Assembly: GCF_023349125.1 (NCBI RefSeq)
Contig: NZ_JAKIKT010000002.1
Span: forward strand, 744,001-808,000
From: Shewanella corallii
Lineage (GTDB): Bacteria; Pseudomonadota; Gammaproteobacteria; Enterobacterales; Shewanellaceae
Direction: 5' to 3'
DNA: 64,000 nucleotides
Part shown: one piece after another, positions 52,705-61,574 of the stretch
Numbering within the stretch: position 1 is the first letter of the stretch
How the letters are laid out: each line of letters starts with the position of its first letter
Position numbers and translations under genes: made by a program
The notes under the pieces: model-generated
What the model was told of the DNA's origin: nothing
Database searches by the model: none
Seen by the model: the letters and a program-made list of their open reading frames with translations, nothing else

Positions 52705-52948
52705 ATTTTTTGAATTCCTTAAATGCTGTCATCAGTCGGTTACCATACTTACCTGTGCTCACATACTCATTGGCATCCAGGTATTGTAGATAGCAGCCAG
52801 TCATAGCTATTCGGAAGTTGTTAAGAGTCATGCCTCTGGACAGAGTCTGTGGCAGCGCCAGTACCAGTCCGACTGCAGTCATTGCATAGCAAAACATCAA
52901 CCAGATCAGCATTAAGGGTGTACGAATAAAGGGCTTAAAGCGCAGCAT
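52703..52948 (-). CDS. Small membrane protein of unknown function
   Basis: 81 residues. One or two hydrophobic segments (PLMLIWLMFCYAMTAVGLVLAL, about 11-32, given here in overlapping form as IWLMFCYAMTAVGLVLAL) followed by a polar tail (YLQYLDANEYVSTGKYGNRL, then TAFKEFKK). No family recognised. It is supported by clean terminator placement and by coding-like composition. Confidence 0.6.
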   Translation of the reverse strand: MLRFKPFIRTPLMLIWLMFCYAMTAVGLVLALPQTLSRGMTLNNFRIAMTGCYLQYLDANEYVSTGKYGNRLMTAFKEFKK

Positions 52949-53130
52949 ATAAACCTCTTATCTGCGGCTAAAGAAGCCCCATGTTACGCCCGTCAAATCT
53001 GAGTTTCAGTGAATTCTGTTTAATACATGGCAGATTGTCGGCATTAGACTTCAATAGCAGTCATATCCTTGCCTGTATCCAAAAATTTACAAATCCTCCA
53101 CTGCCCAACCTCAAATCTGAAACACAAGGT

Positions 53131-53160
53131 GTGCCACAGCTCACATTTTCATAGTATAAT
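53131..53160 (+). promoter_or_regulatory. Candidate putA promoter
   Basis: GTGCCA (53131-53136), 18-bp spacer, TATAAT (53155-53160), about 94 bp upstream of the putA start. The -10 is a perfect consensus; the -35 matches 4 of 6. The leader after it is very AT-rich. Confidence 0.5.
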
Positions 53161-53253
53161 TTTTTTCGTACGATGTAATATTGTATACAAAAATAAAACA
53201 CATTGGCTACATTGCTGTTTTTATAGATTTTTTTTGGCGATGGATACTTTCCT

Positions 53254-56200
53254 ATGTTTAAAGCAAGCGAGGTATTGAGTGGTCGTTATGACAGTGCCAC
53301 TCTGGATGAGCTGTTCACAGCAATAACCAATAACTACATAGTGGACGAAGAAGCCTATCTTAAAGAGCTTCTGACTATGGTTCCTTCAAGTGATGATGAT
53401 ATTCGTCGAGTCACTGCCAATGCCCATCAAATGGTGACCAAGGTTCGCCAGTTTGAGAAGAAAGGCCTGATGGTAGGGATTGATGCTTTCCTCCAGCAAT
53501 ATAGTCTGGAGACCCAGGAAGGCATTATCCTCATGTGTCTGGCCGAGGCTTTGTTGCGGATCCCCGACTCTGCAACCGCTGATGCGCTGATCGAAGATAA
53601 GCTCTCAGGCGCCCAGTGGGATAAGCACCTTAAAAAGAGCGACTCCATGCTGGTTAATGCTTCGACCTGGGGGCTGATGCTTACTGGGAAAGTGGTCAAG
53701 CTGGACAGAAAGGTCGACGGTACCCCAAGTAATATGTTGAACCGTCTGGTCAACAAGATGGGGGAGCCTGTGATTCGCCAGGCCATGTACGCTGCCATGA
53801 CGATTATGGGTAAACAGTTTGTACTGGGGCGGGATATTCAGGAAGCGTTGAAAAACAGCGAAGACAACCGTGAGCTGGGGTATACCCACAGCTACGATAT
53901 GCTGGGTGAAGCGGCCCTGACCAAAGCTGACGCCGACAAGTATTTCAATGACTATGCCAATGCTATTAGAGAGCTGGGCAGCTATAGCTACGACACTAAT
54001 TATGCTCCCCGCCCAACCATCTCTATCAAGCTTTCTGCCCTGCATCCGCGCTATGAAGTCGCCAATGAAGATAGAGTACTGACAGAGCTGTACAACACTG
54101 TCATCAAACTGATCCAACTGGCGCGCTCAGTAGACATAGGAATCTCTATTGATGCGGAAGAAGCGGACAGGCTTGAACTGTCTTTGAAACTGTTCCAGAA
54201 GCTGTACAACTCTGAAGAAGCAAGAGGTTGGAGTTTGCTGGGTATTGTCGTACAGGCATACTCCAAACGCTGTCTGCCGGTACTGATCTGGCTGACCCGA
54301 CTGGCCAAAGAGCAGGGCGATGAGATCCCGGTCCGTCTGGTAAAAGGCGCTTACTGGGACAGCGAGATTAAATGGTCACAGGTAGGTGGTGAAGGCGGTT
54401 ATCCATTGTTCACCCGTAAAGCCGGTACCGATGTCTCTTATCTGGCCTGCGCCCGTTACCTGCTGAGCGATGCCACCAAAGGTGCCATCTTCCCTCAATT
54501 TGCCAGCCACAATGCCCAAAGTGTTGCCAGCATTATCGATATGGCAGGCGACCGACACTATGAGTTCCAGCGTCTGCATGGCATGGGCCAGGAACTGTAT
54601 GACACCTACCTGAAAGAGAGCCATAACGCTCAGGTACGTATCTATGCGCCGGTCGGTGCCCATAAAGAGTTGTTGCCATATCTGGTACGACGCTTGTTGG
54701 AAAACGGCGCCAATACCTCATTTGTCCATAAGCTGGTCGACCCCAAAACCCCAATCGACAGTTTGGTCGAGCACCCGGTGACCAGACTTAAGACCTATAA
54801 AACTCTGGCCAATAACCGGATCCCAATGCCAGCGGATATCTTTGGCGCAGGACGTAAAAATTCCAAGGGACTGAATATGAATATCCAATCTGAAGCAAAG
54901 CCCTTTTTCAAGGCACTTGAGAAATATGAACAGCAGCAATGGCATGCAGGCCCGCTGATCGATGGTGAGACCGTCTCCGGCACAGTGCATGATGTCCTCA
55001 GCCCCTACGATACCCGCCAAAAGGTCGGAACCATTGCCTTTGCCGATGACGCAGCAATTGAGCAGGCGATCTATTCCGCTCAACGAGCCTATCCAAGCTG
55101 GTGTCGCACTTCAGTTGAAGAACGTGCCAATGCACTGCAGAAACTGGCGGATTTGCTGGAAGAAAATCGCGAAGAGTTGATCGCTCTGTGTACCCGGGAA
55201 GCTGGCAAGACCCTGCAGGATGGTATTGATGAAGTGCGCGAAGCAGTGGACTTCTGTCGTTACTATGCCATTCAGGCCAAGAAGCTGATGGCTGAGCCAA
55301 CTCTGATGCCGGGTCCCACCGGAGAGTTGAACGAGCTATTCCTTCAGGGCCGCGGCGTCTATGTCAGTATCAGTCCATGGAACTTCCCGCTGGCGATCTT
55401 CCTGGGTCAGGTCACCGCGGCGCTGGCTACAGGCAACACAGTAATAGCCAAGCCTGCTGAGCAAACCAGCCTGGTTGGATATCGTGCGGTACAGCTGGCC
55501 CATGAAGCCGGTATTCCCGAATCAGTGCTGCAGTTCCTGCCGGGAACCGGTGCCACAGTGGGCGCAACACTGACCGCAGATGAGCGTATCGCCGGGGTGG
55601 TATTTACCGGCTCTACTGAGACCTCTCAACGTATTAATATCACCCTGGCTCAGCGTAAATGCGGCATTGTGCCATTTATTGCTGAAACCGGTGGCCAGAA
55701 TGCCATGATTGTCGACTCAACTGCCCTGCCTGAGCAGCTGGTCCAGGACATCAAAGACTCCGCCTTTACCAGTGCAGGTCAGCGCTGCTCGGCATTGAGG
55801 GTACTGTATGTGCAGGACGACATAGCAGAAGGCATTATTGAGCAGCTTAAAGGCGCAATGGATGAGCTGCAGTTGGGTTACCCTGGCGCCTTCAAAACCG
55901 ACGTTGGTCCGGTAATCGACACCACGGCGCAAACCAATCTGAACGCGCATATCGACAAAATCTCTTCCACAGGTAAGCTTATCCACAGCGTAAACCTGAC
56001 TGAAGAGTGCCAGCATGGTCACTTTGTTGCGCCTACTGCGGTTGAGATTAACTCCATCACTCAGTTGGAAAAGGAACACTTTGGTCCAATCCTGCACGTG
56101 GTGCGCTACAAAGCCAAAGATATCGACAAAGTGGTAGAGGAGATCAACTCCACCGGCTATGGTCTGACATTCGGCATTCACAGCCGCAATGAATCCTTTG

Positions 56201-56430
56201 CCCGGGAGCTGGCTGATCGCCTGAATGTGGGTAATGTCTACATCAACCGTAATCAGGTAGGTGCTGTCGTCGGTGTACAGCCATTTGGCGGTCGCGGACT
56301 GTCCGGTACCGGTCCCAAAGCCGGTGGTCCACACTATCTGTTCCGCTTTGTGACAGAGAAAACCCGCACCAACAACATCACAGCCATTGGCGGTAATGCC
56401 ACCCTGCTGTCTTTGGGTGATGCGGACTAA
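53254..56430 (+). CDS. putA: Bifunctional proline dehydrogenase/L-glutamate-gamma-semialdehyde dehydrogenase
   Basis: 1058 residues. The proline dehydrogenase barrel (about 180-480) includes SYDMLGEAALT, PTISIKLSALHPRYE and VRLVKGAYWDSEIKW; the aldehyde dehydrogenase half (about 570-1040) has SPWNFPLAIF, PFIAETGGQNAMI and the catalytic Cys845 in SAGQRCSALR. It oxidises proline to glutamate with FAD and NAD+, channelling the intermediate. Compared with E. coli PutA (1320 residues) it lacks the N-terminal ribbon-helix-helix and the C-terminal extension, so it cannot repress its own gene. No putP is adjacent. Confidence 0.96.
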   Translation: MFKASEVLSGRYDSATLDELFTAITNNYIVDEEAYLKELLTMVPSSDDDIRRVTANAHQMVTKVRQFEKKGLMVGIDAFLQQYSLETQEGIILMCLAEALLRIPDSATADALIEDKLSGAQWDKHLKKSDSMLVNASTWGLMLTGKVVKLDRKVDGTPSNMLNRLVNKMGEPVIRQAMYAAMTIMGKQFVLGRDIQEALKNSEDNRELGYTHSYDMLGEAALTKADADKYFNDYANAIRELGSYSYDTNYAPRPTISIKLSALHPRYEVANEDRVLTELYNTVIKLIQLARSVDIGISIDAEEADRLELSLKLFQKLYNSEEARGWSLLGIVVQAYSKRCLPVLIWLTRLAKEQGDEIPVRLVKGAYWDSEIKWSQVGGEGGYPLFTRKAGTDVSYLACARYLLSDATKGAIFPQFASHNAQSVASIIDMAGDRHYEFQRLHGMGQELYDTYLKESHNAQVRIYAPVGAHKELLPYLVRRLLENGANTSFVHKLVDPKTPIDSLVEHPVTRLKTYKTLANNRIPMPADIFGAGRKNSKGLNMNIQSEAKPFFKALEKYEQQQWHAGPLIDGETVSGTVHDVLSPYDTRQKVGTIAFADDAAIEQAIYSAQRAYPSWCRTSVEERANALQKLADLLEENREELIALCTREAGKTLQDGIDEVREAVDFCRYYAIQAKKLMAEPTLMPGPTGELNELFLQGRGVYVSISPWNFPLAIFLGQVTAALATGNTVIAKPAEQTSLVGYRAVQLAHEAGIPESVLQFLPGTGATVGATLTADERIAGVVFTGSTETSQRINITLAQRKCGIVPFIAETGGQNAMIVDSTALPEQLVQDIKDSAFTSAGQRCSALRVLYVQDDIAEGIIEQLKGAMDELQLGYPGAFKTDVGPVIDTTAQTNLNAHIDKISSTGKLIHSVNLTEECQHGHFVAPTAVEINSITQLEKEHFGPILHVVRYKAKDIDKVVEEINSTGYGLTFGIHSRNESFARELADRLNVGNVYINRNQVGAVVGVQPFGGRGLSGTGPKAGGPHYLFRFVTEKTRTNNITAIGGNATLLSLGDAD

Positions 56431-56456
56431 AATCCAGCAAAGCTAGCCTTAAATAC

Positions 56457-56484
56457 AAAAGCCGGAGCAATCGCTCCGGCTTTT
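56457..56484. terminator. Bidirectional terminator between putA and the DUF2541 gene
   Basis: AAAAGCCGGAGC, 4-nt loop, GCTCCGGCTTTT: a perfect 12-bp stem serving both convergent genes. Confidence 0.9.
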
Positions 56485-56504
56485 GGTATCTGGCTTGCAA
56501 GAAA

Positions 56505-56882
56505 TTAATCGCGACCCAGTACCTTGATACCGGCGCTGCCATCTTTAGCCTCACCGAACACCTCAATGCTCTTCACGCAGCGCTTGTAAGCGAACTTGCG
56601 CCAGTCGGTAGACTCGTTCTTCTTCAGGTCGCGATAGAAGTTGATGGTACGGGTTTCGCCATTACGGAAAGTAAATACCGCCTTACGCAGACGTGCTTTA
56701 CGCTCAGCCTTGATCTTGATGGCATCGGTATTGCGGCAAACCAGCAGTGGGATCTTGGCACCATGACGACCATCTTCCAACAGAATAGTACGACCCAAAG
56801 TGATATGACCATCAGCCATTGCAGGGGCTGCAGCACTCAGTGCTGCCAGTACTAAAGCAGACAAAGCAATCAGTTTTTTCAT
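56505..56882 (-). CDS. DUF2541 periplasmic protein (YaaI-like)
   Basis: 125 residues with a signal peptide (cut near AMA|DG). ITLGRTILLEDGRHGAKIPL, then RKAVFTFRNGETRTINFYRD and RKFAYKRCVKSIEVFGEA, follow the DUF2541/UPF0412 family that includes E. coli YaaI. Two Cys (VCRN, KRCV) can form a disulfide. Function unknown; monocistronic. Confidence 0.82.
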   Translation of the reverse strand: MKKLIALSALVLAALSAAAPAMADGHITLGRTILLEDGRHGAKIPLLVCRNTDAIKIKAERKARLRKAVFTFRNGETRTINFYRDLKKNESTDWRKFAYKRCVKSIEVFGEAKDGSAGIKVLGRD

Positions 56883-57207
56883 TGTGTTTTCTCATCAACA
56901 GCAGGAATTGGGCGGCACAATAGCCCCCGTTGCCCTTTGATACCACTGACAAATGACAAAAATTAGAAGTCGCTAACATTATTGAACTAATCACAGGTGC
57001 CAACAGTTAACGTTAATCTTGCGTTCAGTCAGCCTCAATACCGAACAACTCTTCAATCAGCTAAAAATCAGCCAGTTAGGAACAAACTCCTCACGACTAT
57101 CCAGCAAACAATTCGGCACTGACATCCTGCAGCCAGAAGTCCAACTCCCAGTTCCATATCTATGTTCTATATTTACAGTACTTTATCCAACATAAGGCTT
57201 ACCCGGT
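56883..57207. other. 325-bp gene-free region
   Basis: Divergent region between the DUF2541 gene and the binding-protein gene. It contains the short palindrome TTAACGTTAA near 57007-57016 and AT-rich stretches but no recognisable RNA gene or ORF. It presumably holds the two promoters. Confidence 0.5.
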
Positions 57208-58407
57208 ATGAACCTAGGACTTCTGAGTACACTGTGCAGCGTGAAACCAAAGGTATCATTTCTGCTGTTATCGGTATTTACCCTGATAGCGGCCAGCTTC
57301 CCTCAGGCACAGGCTGACACTATAAAAATTGGTATGTCGACGGCATTGGAAGGCCCGGCTCAGGGTTTGGGGACCAATGTAAAAGCAGGAGTCGAAAGCT
57401 ATTTCGGTAAGGTTAATGCTGCCGGAGGGATCAATGGCAAACCCCTGCAATTGGTTGCACTGAACGACGGATATGAGCCGGATAAAGCCGCCGATAATAT
57501 GCAGCAGCTTATTGAAAAGGAAAGTGTATTTGCAGTTCTGGGGAATGTTGGTACGCCAACTGCCGTGGTAACAGTCCCCATTGCCAACAAAATGAAAACG
57601 CCACTGATTGGTGCCATTACCGGTGCAGGTCTGCTGCGCAAAGACCCACCGGATCGCTACGTCATCAACTATCGGGCCAGCTACGCTCAGGAAACCGCAG
57701 CCATGATTGATGGCCTGCTGGCTCAGGGAATTAAACCGGAAGAGATCGCCTTCTTTACCCAAAAAGATGGCTATGGCGATGCAGGTTACAGCGGTGGCGT
57801 TAATGCGCTGAAACGCAATGGTTTCAGTAATACTGACTCTCTGGCTCATGGGCGTTATCAAAGAAACACCACCAATGTCGAAGAGGGCCTGTTAACCGTA
57901 TTGAGTGCCGACGTGGAGCCAAGAGCCATCATTATGGTTGGGGCTTATAAGCCATGCGCTGAATTCATTAAGCTGGCGAAAGAGGAGTTACCCAACGCCC
58001 TGTTTTTAAACGTTTCCTTTGTAGGCAGCATTCCCCTGAAGCAGGAACTGGGAGATCAAGCCGAGGGCATTATCGTTACTCAGGTGGTTCCTCACTTTAA
58101 TTCATCACTCAATACCGTGAAGGAGTTTCGCAGCGATCTGCAGAGGTATGGTAATGGCGTCGCACCCGGCTTCCTCTCTCTTGAAGGCTATCTTGCAGCC
58201 AAAATGCTGGTGATGGGGATTCAGAATGCCAATAGCGTCAGCTCTCCTGAGAGCATTGTCGATGGACTGAACAGTCTGAATCAGTTTGATATGGGTATAG
58301 GCGTCCCACTGTCCCTCAGTGAAGACAAGCATCAGGCCAGCGATCAGGTATGGCCCACCAGGATCAAAAACGGCGAGTACGTGGTACTGGATTGGTCTGA
58401 TATTTAG
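57208..58407 (+). CDS. Periplasmic ligand-binding protein (branched-chain amino acid/urea type)
   Basis: 399 residues with a signal peptide (cut near AQA|DT). The mature start IKIGMSTALEGPAQGLGTNV, then VNAAGGINGKPLQLVALNDG and IEKESVFAVLGNVGTPTAVV, are the Peripla_BP_6 (LivK/AmiC-like) pattern. No ABC transporter genes follow; instead a chemoreceptor gene starts 27 bp downstream. It therefore probably delivers a ligand signal to that receptor rather than to a permease. The ligand is unknown. Confidence 0.88.
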   Translation: MNLGLLSTLCSVKPKVSFLLLSVFTLIAASFPQAQADTIKIGMSTALEGPAQGLGTNVKAGVESYFGKVNAAGGINGKPLQLVALNDGYEPDKAADNMQQLIEKESVFAVLGNVGTPTAVVTVPIANKMKTPLIGAITGAGLLRKDPPDRYVINYRASYAQETAAMIDGLLAQGIKPEEIAFFTQKDGYGDAGYSGGVNALKRNGFSNTDSLAHGRYQRNTTNVEEGLLTVLSADVEPRAIIMVGAYKPCAEFIKLAKEELPNALFLNVSFVGSIPLKQELGDQAEGIIVTQVVPHFNSSLNTVKEFRSDLQRYGNGVAPGFLSLEGYLAAKMLVMGIQNANSVSSPESIVDGLNSLNQFDMGIGVPLSLSEDKHQASDQVWPTRIKNGEYVVLDWSDI

Positions 58408-58434
58408 CCTTAGTCACGCTGAATGAGGTCACTT

Positions 58435-60510
58435 ATGAAGACTGCCGGCAAAGCAAGATTCATCTCCATTAAAGGTCTGATGCTGTTTCTGGTGCTTACC
58501 AGTTTGGGAGCAACGGGCGTTTTGCTGGCATTCTCTATGATGATGTCCGAAAAAAACGTGCAGGGGATACATCAGATCTCAACCATCTCCAGTGCACAGG
58601 AAGCCATTATTTCGGCTAATAAGTCAGTCAATGGGCTATTTACCCGCATCAGTAACATCACCTCCACTAAACAGATGGCTGAGCTTGAAAGCCTGCCACC
58701 GGCGAAACCTTTAAAACAGCAATTTGACTTAGCCTCCTCAAAGTTGGGAAAAGCTCTCGAAGACAAGCAACAGATGTCCAGGTTGAGCTCTTCCTTCAAC
58801 AAGCTGTTTGCCGACACTGAGAATATTGCCGTCAGACAGACGGAATATCTCGAACAAAAACAGCAGTTAAGTTCGCTGCAGAATAGCTTTAATTCAGGCG
58901 CTGCGGAACTGGAGAAAGCCCTGTCCAAACTCCAGGGAAAAACGAGGCTCTCTATCGGGTTGCAGCAGCGCAGATTGAAAAGACTGGCAGCCTCAGGTTT
59001 TGATGAAAATGACCCAGACAGTGCCAGAAAGCTGTTTGAATCCACCAATAACTATTTGGGAAGCAAGCAATCCGAGTCTCTCGCCAATATAGAAAAACTG
59101 AGCTTTACCTCTCAATATCTTATCTCCATCACCTGGGAGTTGTTCAGTACCAGCAGCATCGATGAATTGCTCAGCATCAAGAATAACCAGGCAGTGCAAG
59201 CCATCGACGAACTGAACTCTCTACTGAAACTGGTGGACAAAGATATTGGTAGCTCAACCAAGTACAGCGCACTGTTGGCGGATATAGATAAACGGCTTCT
59301 GGAGGTTGTGACCATTGCTTTCGGTGATGAGGACTCCATCTACCAAAGAAAGCTGGCGTTGTTGTCCATAGACGAGCAGATAGTCAACCTTATCTTCGAG
59401 GCCTCTTCATCCAGTCAACAGCTGGATACAGTGTTTGGTAAGGTTGAAGCTCAGGTGCTTGACTCCCGCCAGCAGATCAACAGCTCCACTCTGGAAGATT
59501 CACGGGAAAGCAGATCCTTACTGCTATCTATCAGTACCGGGGTCATACTGTTTGTTCTGGTGATGGGTTTTGTTGTGGCCAGCTATATCACCAACTGCCT
59601 CAATGGCCTCTCTCAGGCACTTGAAAACATAGCAAGGGGTGAAGGCGATCTAACGGTTCGACTGAGTGCTCCCAAGGTCAAAGAACTGTCGGATATCAGC
59701 AACAACTTCAACCAGTTTGTCGCCACTATAGAAGCCGCCATCATTAAAGTTTCTGCCGTCACAGGAAAGCTGGATCAAGCCAGCTTGTCTGCAGCCAAAC
59801 AAACGTCAGTGCTGGACAATAAGATCAATGCCCAGCTCAGTCAGGTAGAAAACGTCTCAGCCGCCACGTCGCAAATGCACTCTTCTATCGAAAACACCCT
59901 GGATAAAACCCGTATGTCCGGCGAGCTGTCCCAACAGGCTCATGAATTTGCGGCCAGTGGTGAACAGGTTGTTGAAGATGTTATTGAGGCAATGAAAGAG
60001 ATCTCCGCAGCCAGTGATCGTATGTCCAATATTATTGGCGTTATTGATGAAATTGCTTTCACCACCAACCTGCTGGCGTTGAACGCAGCAGTTGAAGCTG
60101 CCAGAGCCGGTGAGCAGGGGCGGGGCTTCGGTGTCGTCGCCGGAGAGGTTCGGGGGCTGGCTCAGCGAAGCTCAGGAGCTGCCAGAGAAATTTCAGAGCT
60201 GATTGAAGATTCGTTGGAAAAGGTGGAGTCAGGCACCAGGCTGGTCACAGAGTCAGGAGAGCTGCTGAAGCAGATTACTGTCTCAAGCAGCAATGTCCGA
60301 GATAATGTCCAGGAAGTGATGCAGGCGATGCAGGAGCAGAAGCAGCAGGTGCAGTTTGTTGATAACGCCATGAGTAGCGTTGAGACAACCAATCAACAAA
60401 GCGCTGCTATGCTGCAGCGGGTAAATGCAAACTTCGAAGAGGTAAAACAGCAATCTACGGATCTGCTGGAAATGATTGAGAAGTTCCGATTTGGCAAGCC
60501 CAGGGAGTAA
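58435..60510 (+). CDS. Methyl-accepting chemotaxis protein
   Basis: 691 residues from ATG 58435 (TGAGG upstream; an ATG four codons earlier overlaps that site). A first membrane helix (about 15-35), a long helical periplasmic domain (about 38-360), a second membrane helix (about 364-387), a HAMP domain ([20 protein letters not shown]) and a signalling domain whose hairpin tip reads [40 protein letters not shown]. There is no C-terminal CheR-binding pentapeptide. The periplasmic domain is large and helical, suited to contact with the co-transcribed binding protein. Confidence 0.93.
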   Translation: MKTAGKARFISIKGLMLFLVLTSLGATGVLLAFSMMMSEKNVQGIHQISTISSAQEAIISANKSVNGLFTRISNITSTKQMAELESLPPAKPLKQQFDLASSKLGKALEDKQQMSRLSSSFNKLFADTENIAVRQTEYLEQKQQLSSLQNSFNSGAAELEKALSKLQGKTRLSIGLQQRRLKRLAASGFDENDPDSARKLFESTNNYLGSKQSESLANIEKLSFTSQYLISITWELFSTSSIDELLSIKNNQAVQAIDELNSLLKLVDKDIGSSTKYSALLADIDKRLLEVVTIAFGDEDSIYQRKLALLSIDEQIVNLIFEASSSSQQLDTVFGKVEAQVLDSRQQINSSTLEDSRESRSLLLSISTGVILFVLVMGFVVASYITNCLNGLSQALENIARGEGDLTVRLSAPKVKELSDISNNFNQFVATIEAAIIKVSAVTGKLDQASLSAAKQTSVLDNKINAQLSQVENVSAATSQMHSSIENTLDKTRMSGELSQQAHEFAASGEQVVEDVIEAMKEISAASDRMSNIIGVIDEIAFTTNLLALNAAVEAARAGEQGRGFGVVAGEVRGLAQRSSGAAREISELIEDSLEKVESGTRLVTESGELLKQITVSSSNVRDNVQEVMQAMQEQKQQVQFVDNAMSSVETTNQQSAAMLQRVNANFEEVKQQSTDLLEMIEKFRFGKPRE

Positions 60511-60613
60511 CCCTGTTTCAACCCTTCACAGTCAAAAGCTCACCCCACAGCTCAGGCCTTCCGCCCCCTCAGCCTGAGTGACCTGAAGAAGCAGAGCCAA
60601 TTGTCAGCGCTAA

Positions 60614-60638
60614 CAAAAAGGGCTCCCTGAGGAGCCCT
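60614..60638 (-). terminator. Terminator after yggL
   Basis: AGGGCTCC, 4-nt loop, GGAGCCCT (60619-60638) with AAAAA on the left, giving a U tract for minus-strand transcripts 26 bp beyond the yggL stop. It may also stop the chemoreceptor transcript, less efficiently. Confidence 0.8.
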
Positions 60639-60663
60639 GTCATAAACCTAAGCGGTTCATCCA

Positions 60664-61023
60664 TTAACTGAAATCAGCAAACTCGCCGTAGGTCAGATCA
60701 AGCAGCTCGCCCAGTTGAAACTCAGTCACTTTAGCGTGCCCTTTCAACCAGTCATTCAATACTTGACGGTCTTCTTCGGAAGGAGAACCATAGCGGGTTT
60801 CCGGCATGATAATGGCGTCACATACGCCGTTGGATGCACCACATACGCAGCACAATTCGCGGGATTCCAACAGCGCCATCAGCTCATCAGTGAACTCGTC
60901 ATATTCCTGCTCAGCATCGCAGGTCAGCTGGCTTTGCAGCTGAAAACCATACACGGCAAACTCACCCAGATAGAGCTTCTTACGCAGGCGGCGGGACTTG
61001 TTATCTACTTTGTCCAGTTTCAT
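60664..61023 (-). CDS. yggL: YggL-type DUF469 protein
   Basis: 119 residues. The start NKSRRLRKKLYLGEFAVYGF and the C-terminal helix-strand (VLNDWLKGHAKVTEFQLGEL, then LDLTYGEF) match DUF469, the family of E. coli YggL, which is reported to associate with the ribosome. A Cys-rich loop (RELCCVCGASNGVC, four Cys) is not typical of E. coli YggL and could bind metal. The start is ATG 61023. Confidence 0.8.
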   Translation of the reverse strand: MKLDKVDNKSRRLRKKLYLGEFAVYGFQLQSQLTCDAEQEYDEFTDELMALLESRELCCVCGASNGVCDAIIMPETRYGSPSEEDRQVLNDWLKGHAKVTEFQLGELLDLTYGEFADFS

Positions 61024-61105
61024 TTTAAAACTCTCGACTTATCAAAAAAAGCAAGCTTACTGCGACACAAGCCATAGTGCCAGCGGGATCTGCACCTCTC
61101 TCCCC

Positions 61106-61150
61106 TTGACATTACACCACTTTATATGTTGAATGATATTAATTATCATT
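61106..61150 (+). promoter_or_regulatory. Promoter with Fur box upstream of fagA-fumC
   Basis: TTGACA (61106-61111) and TTGAAT (61129-61134) at 17-bp spacing form a plausible sigma-70 promoter. AATGATATTAATTATCATT (61132-61150) is a perfect 7-5-7 inverted repeat matching the Fur consensus, overlapping the -10 and start region, so iron-loaded Fur should repress. Confidence 0.8.
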
Positions 61151-61170
61151 TGCAACAAGCGTAAAACAAG

Positions 61171-61554
61171 ATGCACCCATGTCGACCTCGTTTCAGTCAG
61201 TTCCAACATCAGGATCCCGCCATCAATGCCTTGAGAGAAAAAGTCCGCTATGCCACTGAGGAAGATAATCCCGGGCTGGTGCTACTTTGGCTCAGCGCCG
61301 AGGAAACAAGCCTGAATAATGATATGGAGGCGGCCAGAGTACTGTTTCAGGCACAGTATCAATTGTTGCTCGACACCCTGGCGGATGACCTGAACCCACC
61401 GCATTGGCGCCTTTGGTGCCTGGATAATATCTATCGGCCTCTGCAGGGGCTGTCCCGCCTGGCCAGCACAGCCAGACAGCAGGCTCACCTGCGCAACCTG
61501 CTGGTGGAGCTGAGGCTCACCACCCAATATTGCCGCACCGCTTTACATCAATAA
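61171..61554 (+). CDS. fagA: FagA-like Fur-associated protein
   Basis: 127 residues, soluble, helical. Segments LVLLWLSAEETSLNNDMEAA, LFQAQYQLLLDTLADDLNPP and HWRLWCLDNIYRPLQGLSRL resemble FagA, the protein encoded upstream of fumC in the Fur-controlled fagA-fumC-sodM region of Pseudomonas aeruginosa. Position (20 bp before fumC, behind a Fur box) agrees. The biochemical role of FagA is not known. The ribosome-binding site is weak (AACAAG). The name rests on remembered family features plus context. Confidence 0.75.
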   Translation: MHPCRPRFSQFQHQDPAINALREKVRYATEEDNPGLVLLWLSAEETSLNNDMEAARVLFQAQYQLLLDTLADDLNPPHWRLWCLDNIYRPLQGLSRLASTARQQAHLRNLLVELRLTTQYCRTALHQ

Positions 61555-61574
61555 TCACCACTGAGTAACTAAGT

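Noticed and set aside
53069..53278. 69-codon frame just upstream of putA
   Set aside because: It covers the AT-rich promoter/leader of putA and overlaps its start; no ribosome-binding site or family.
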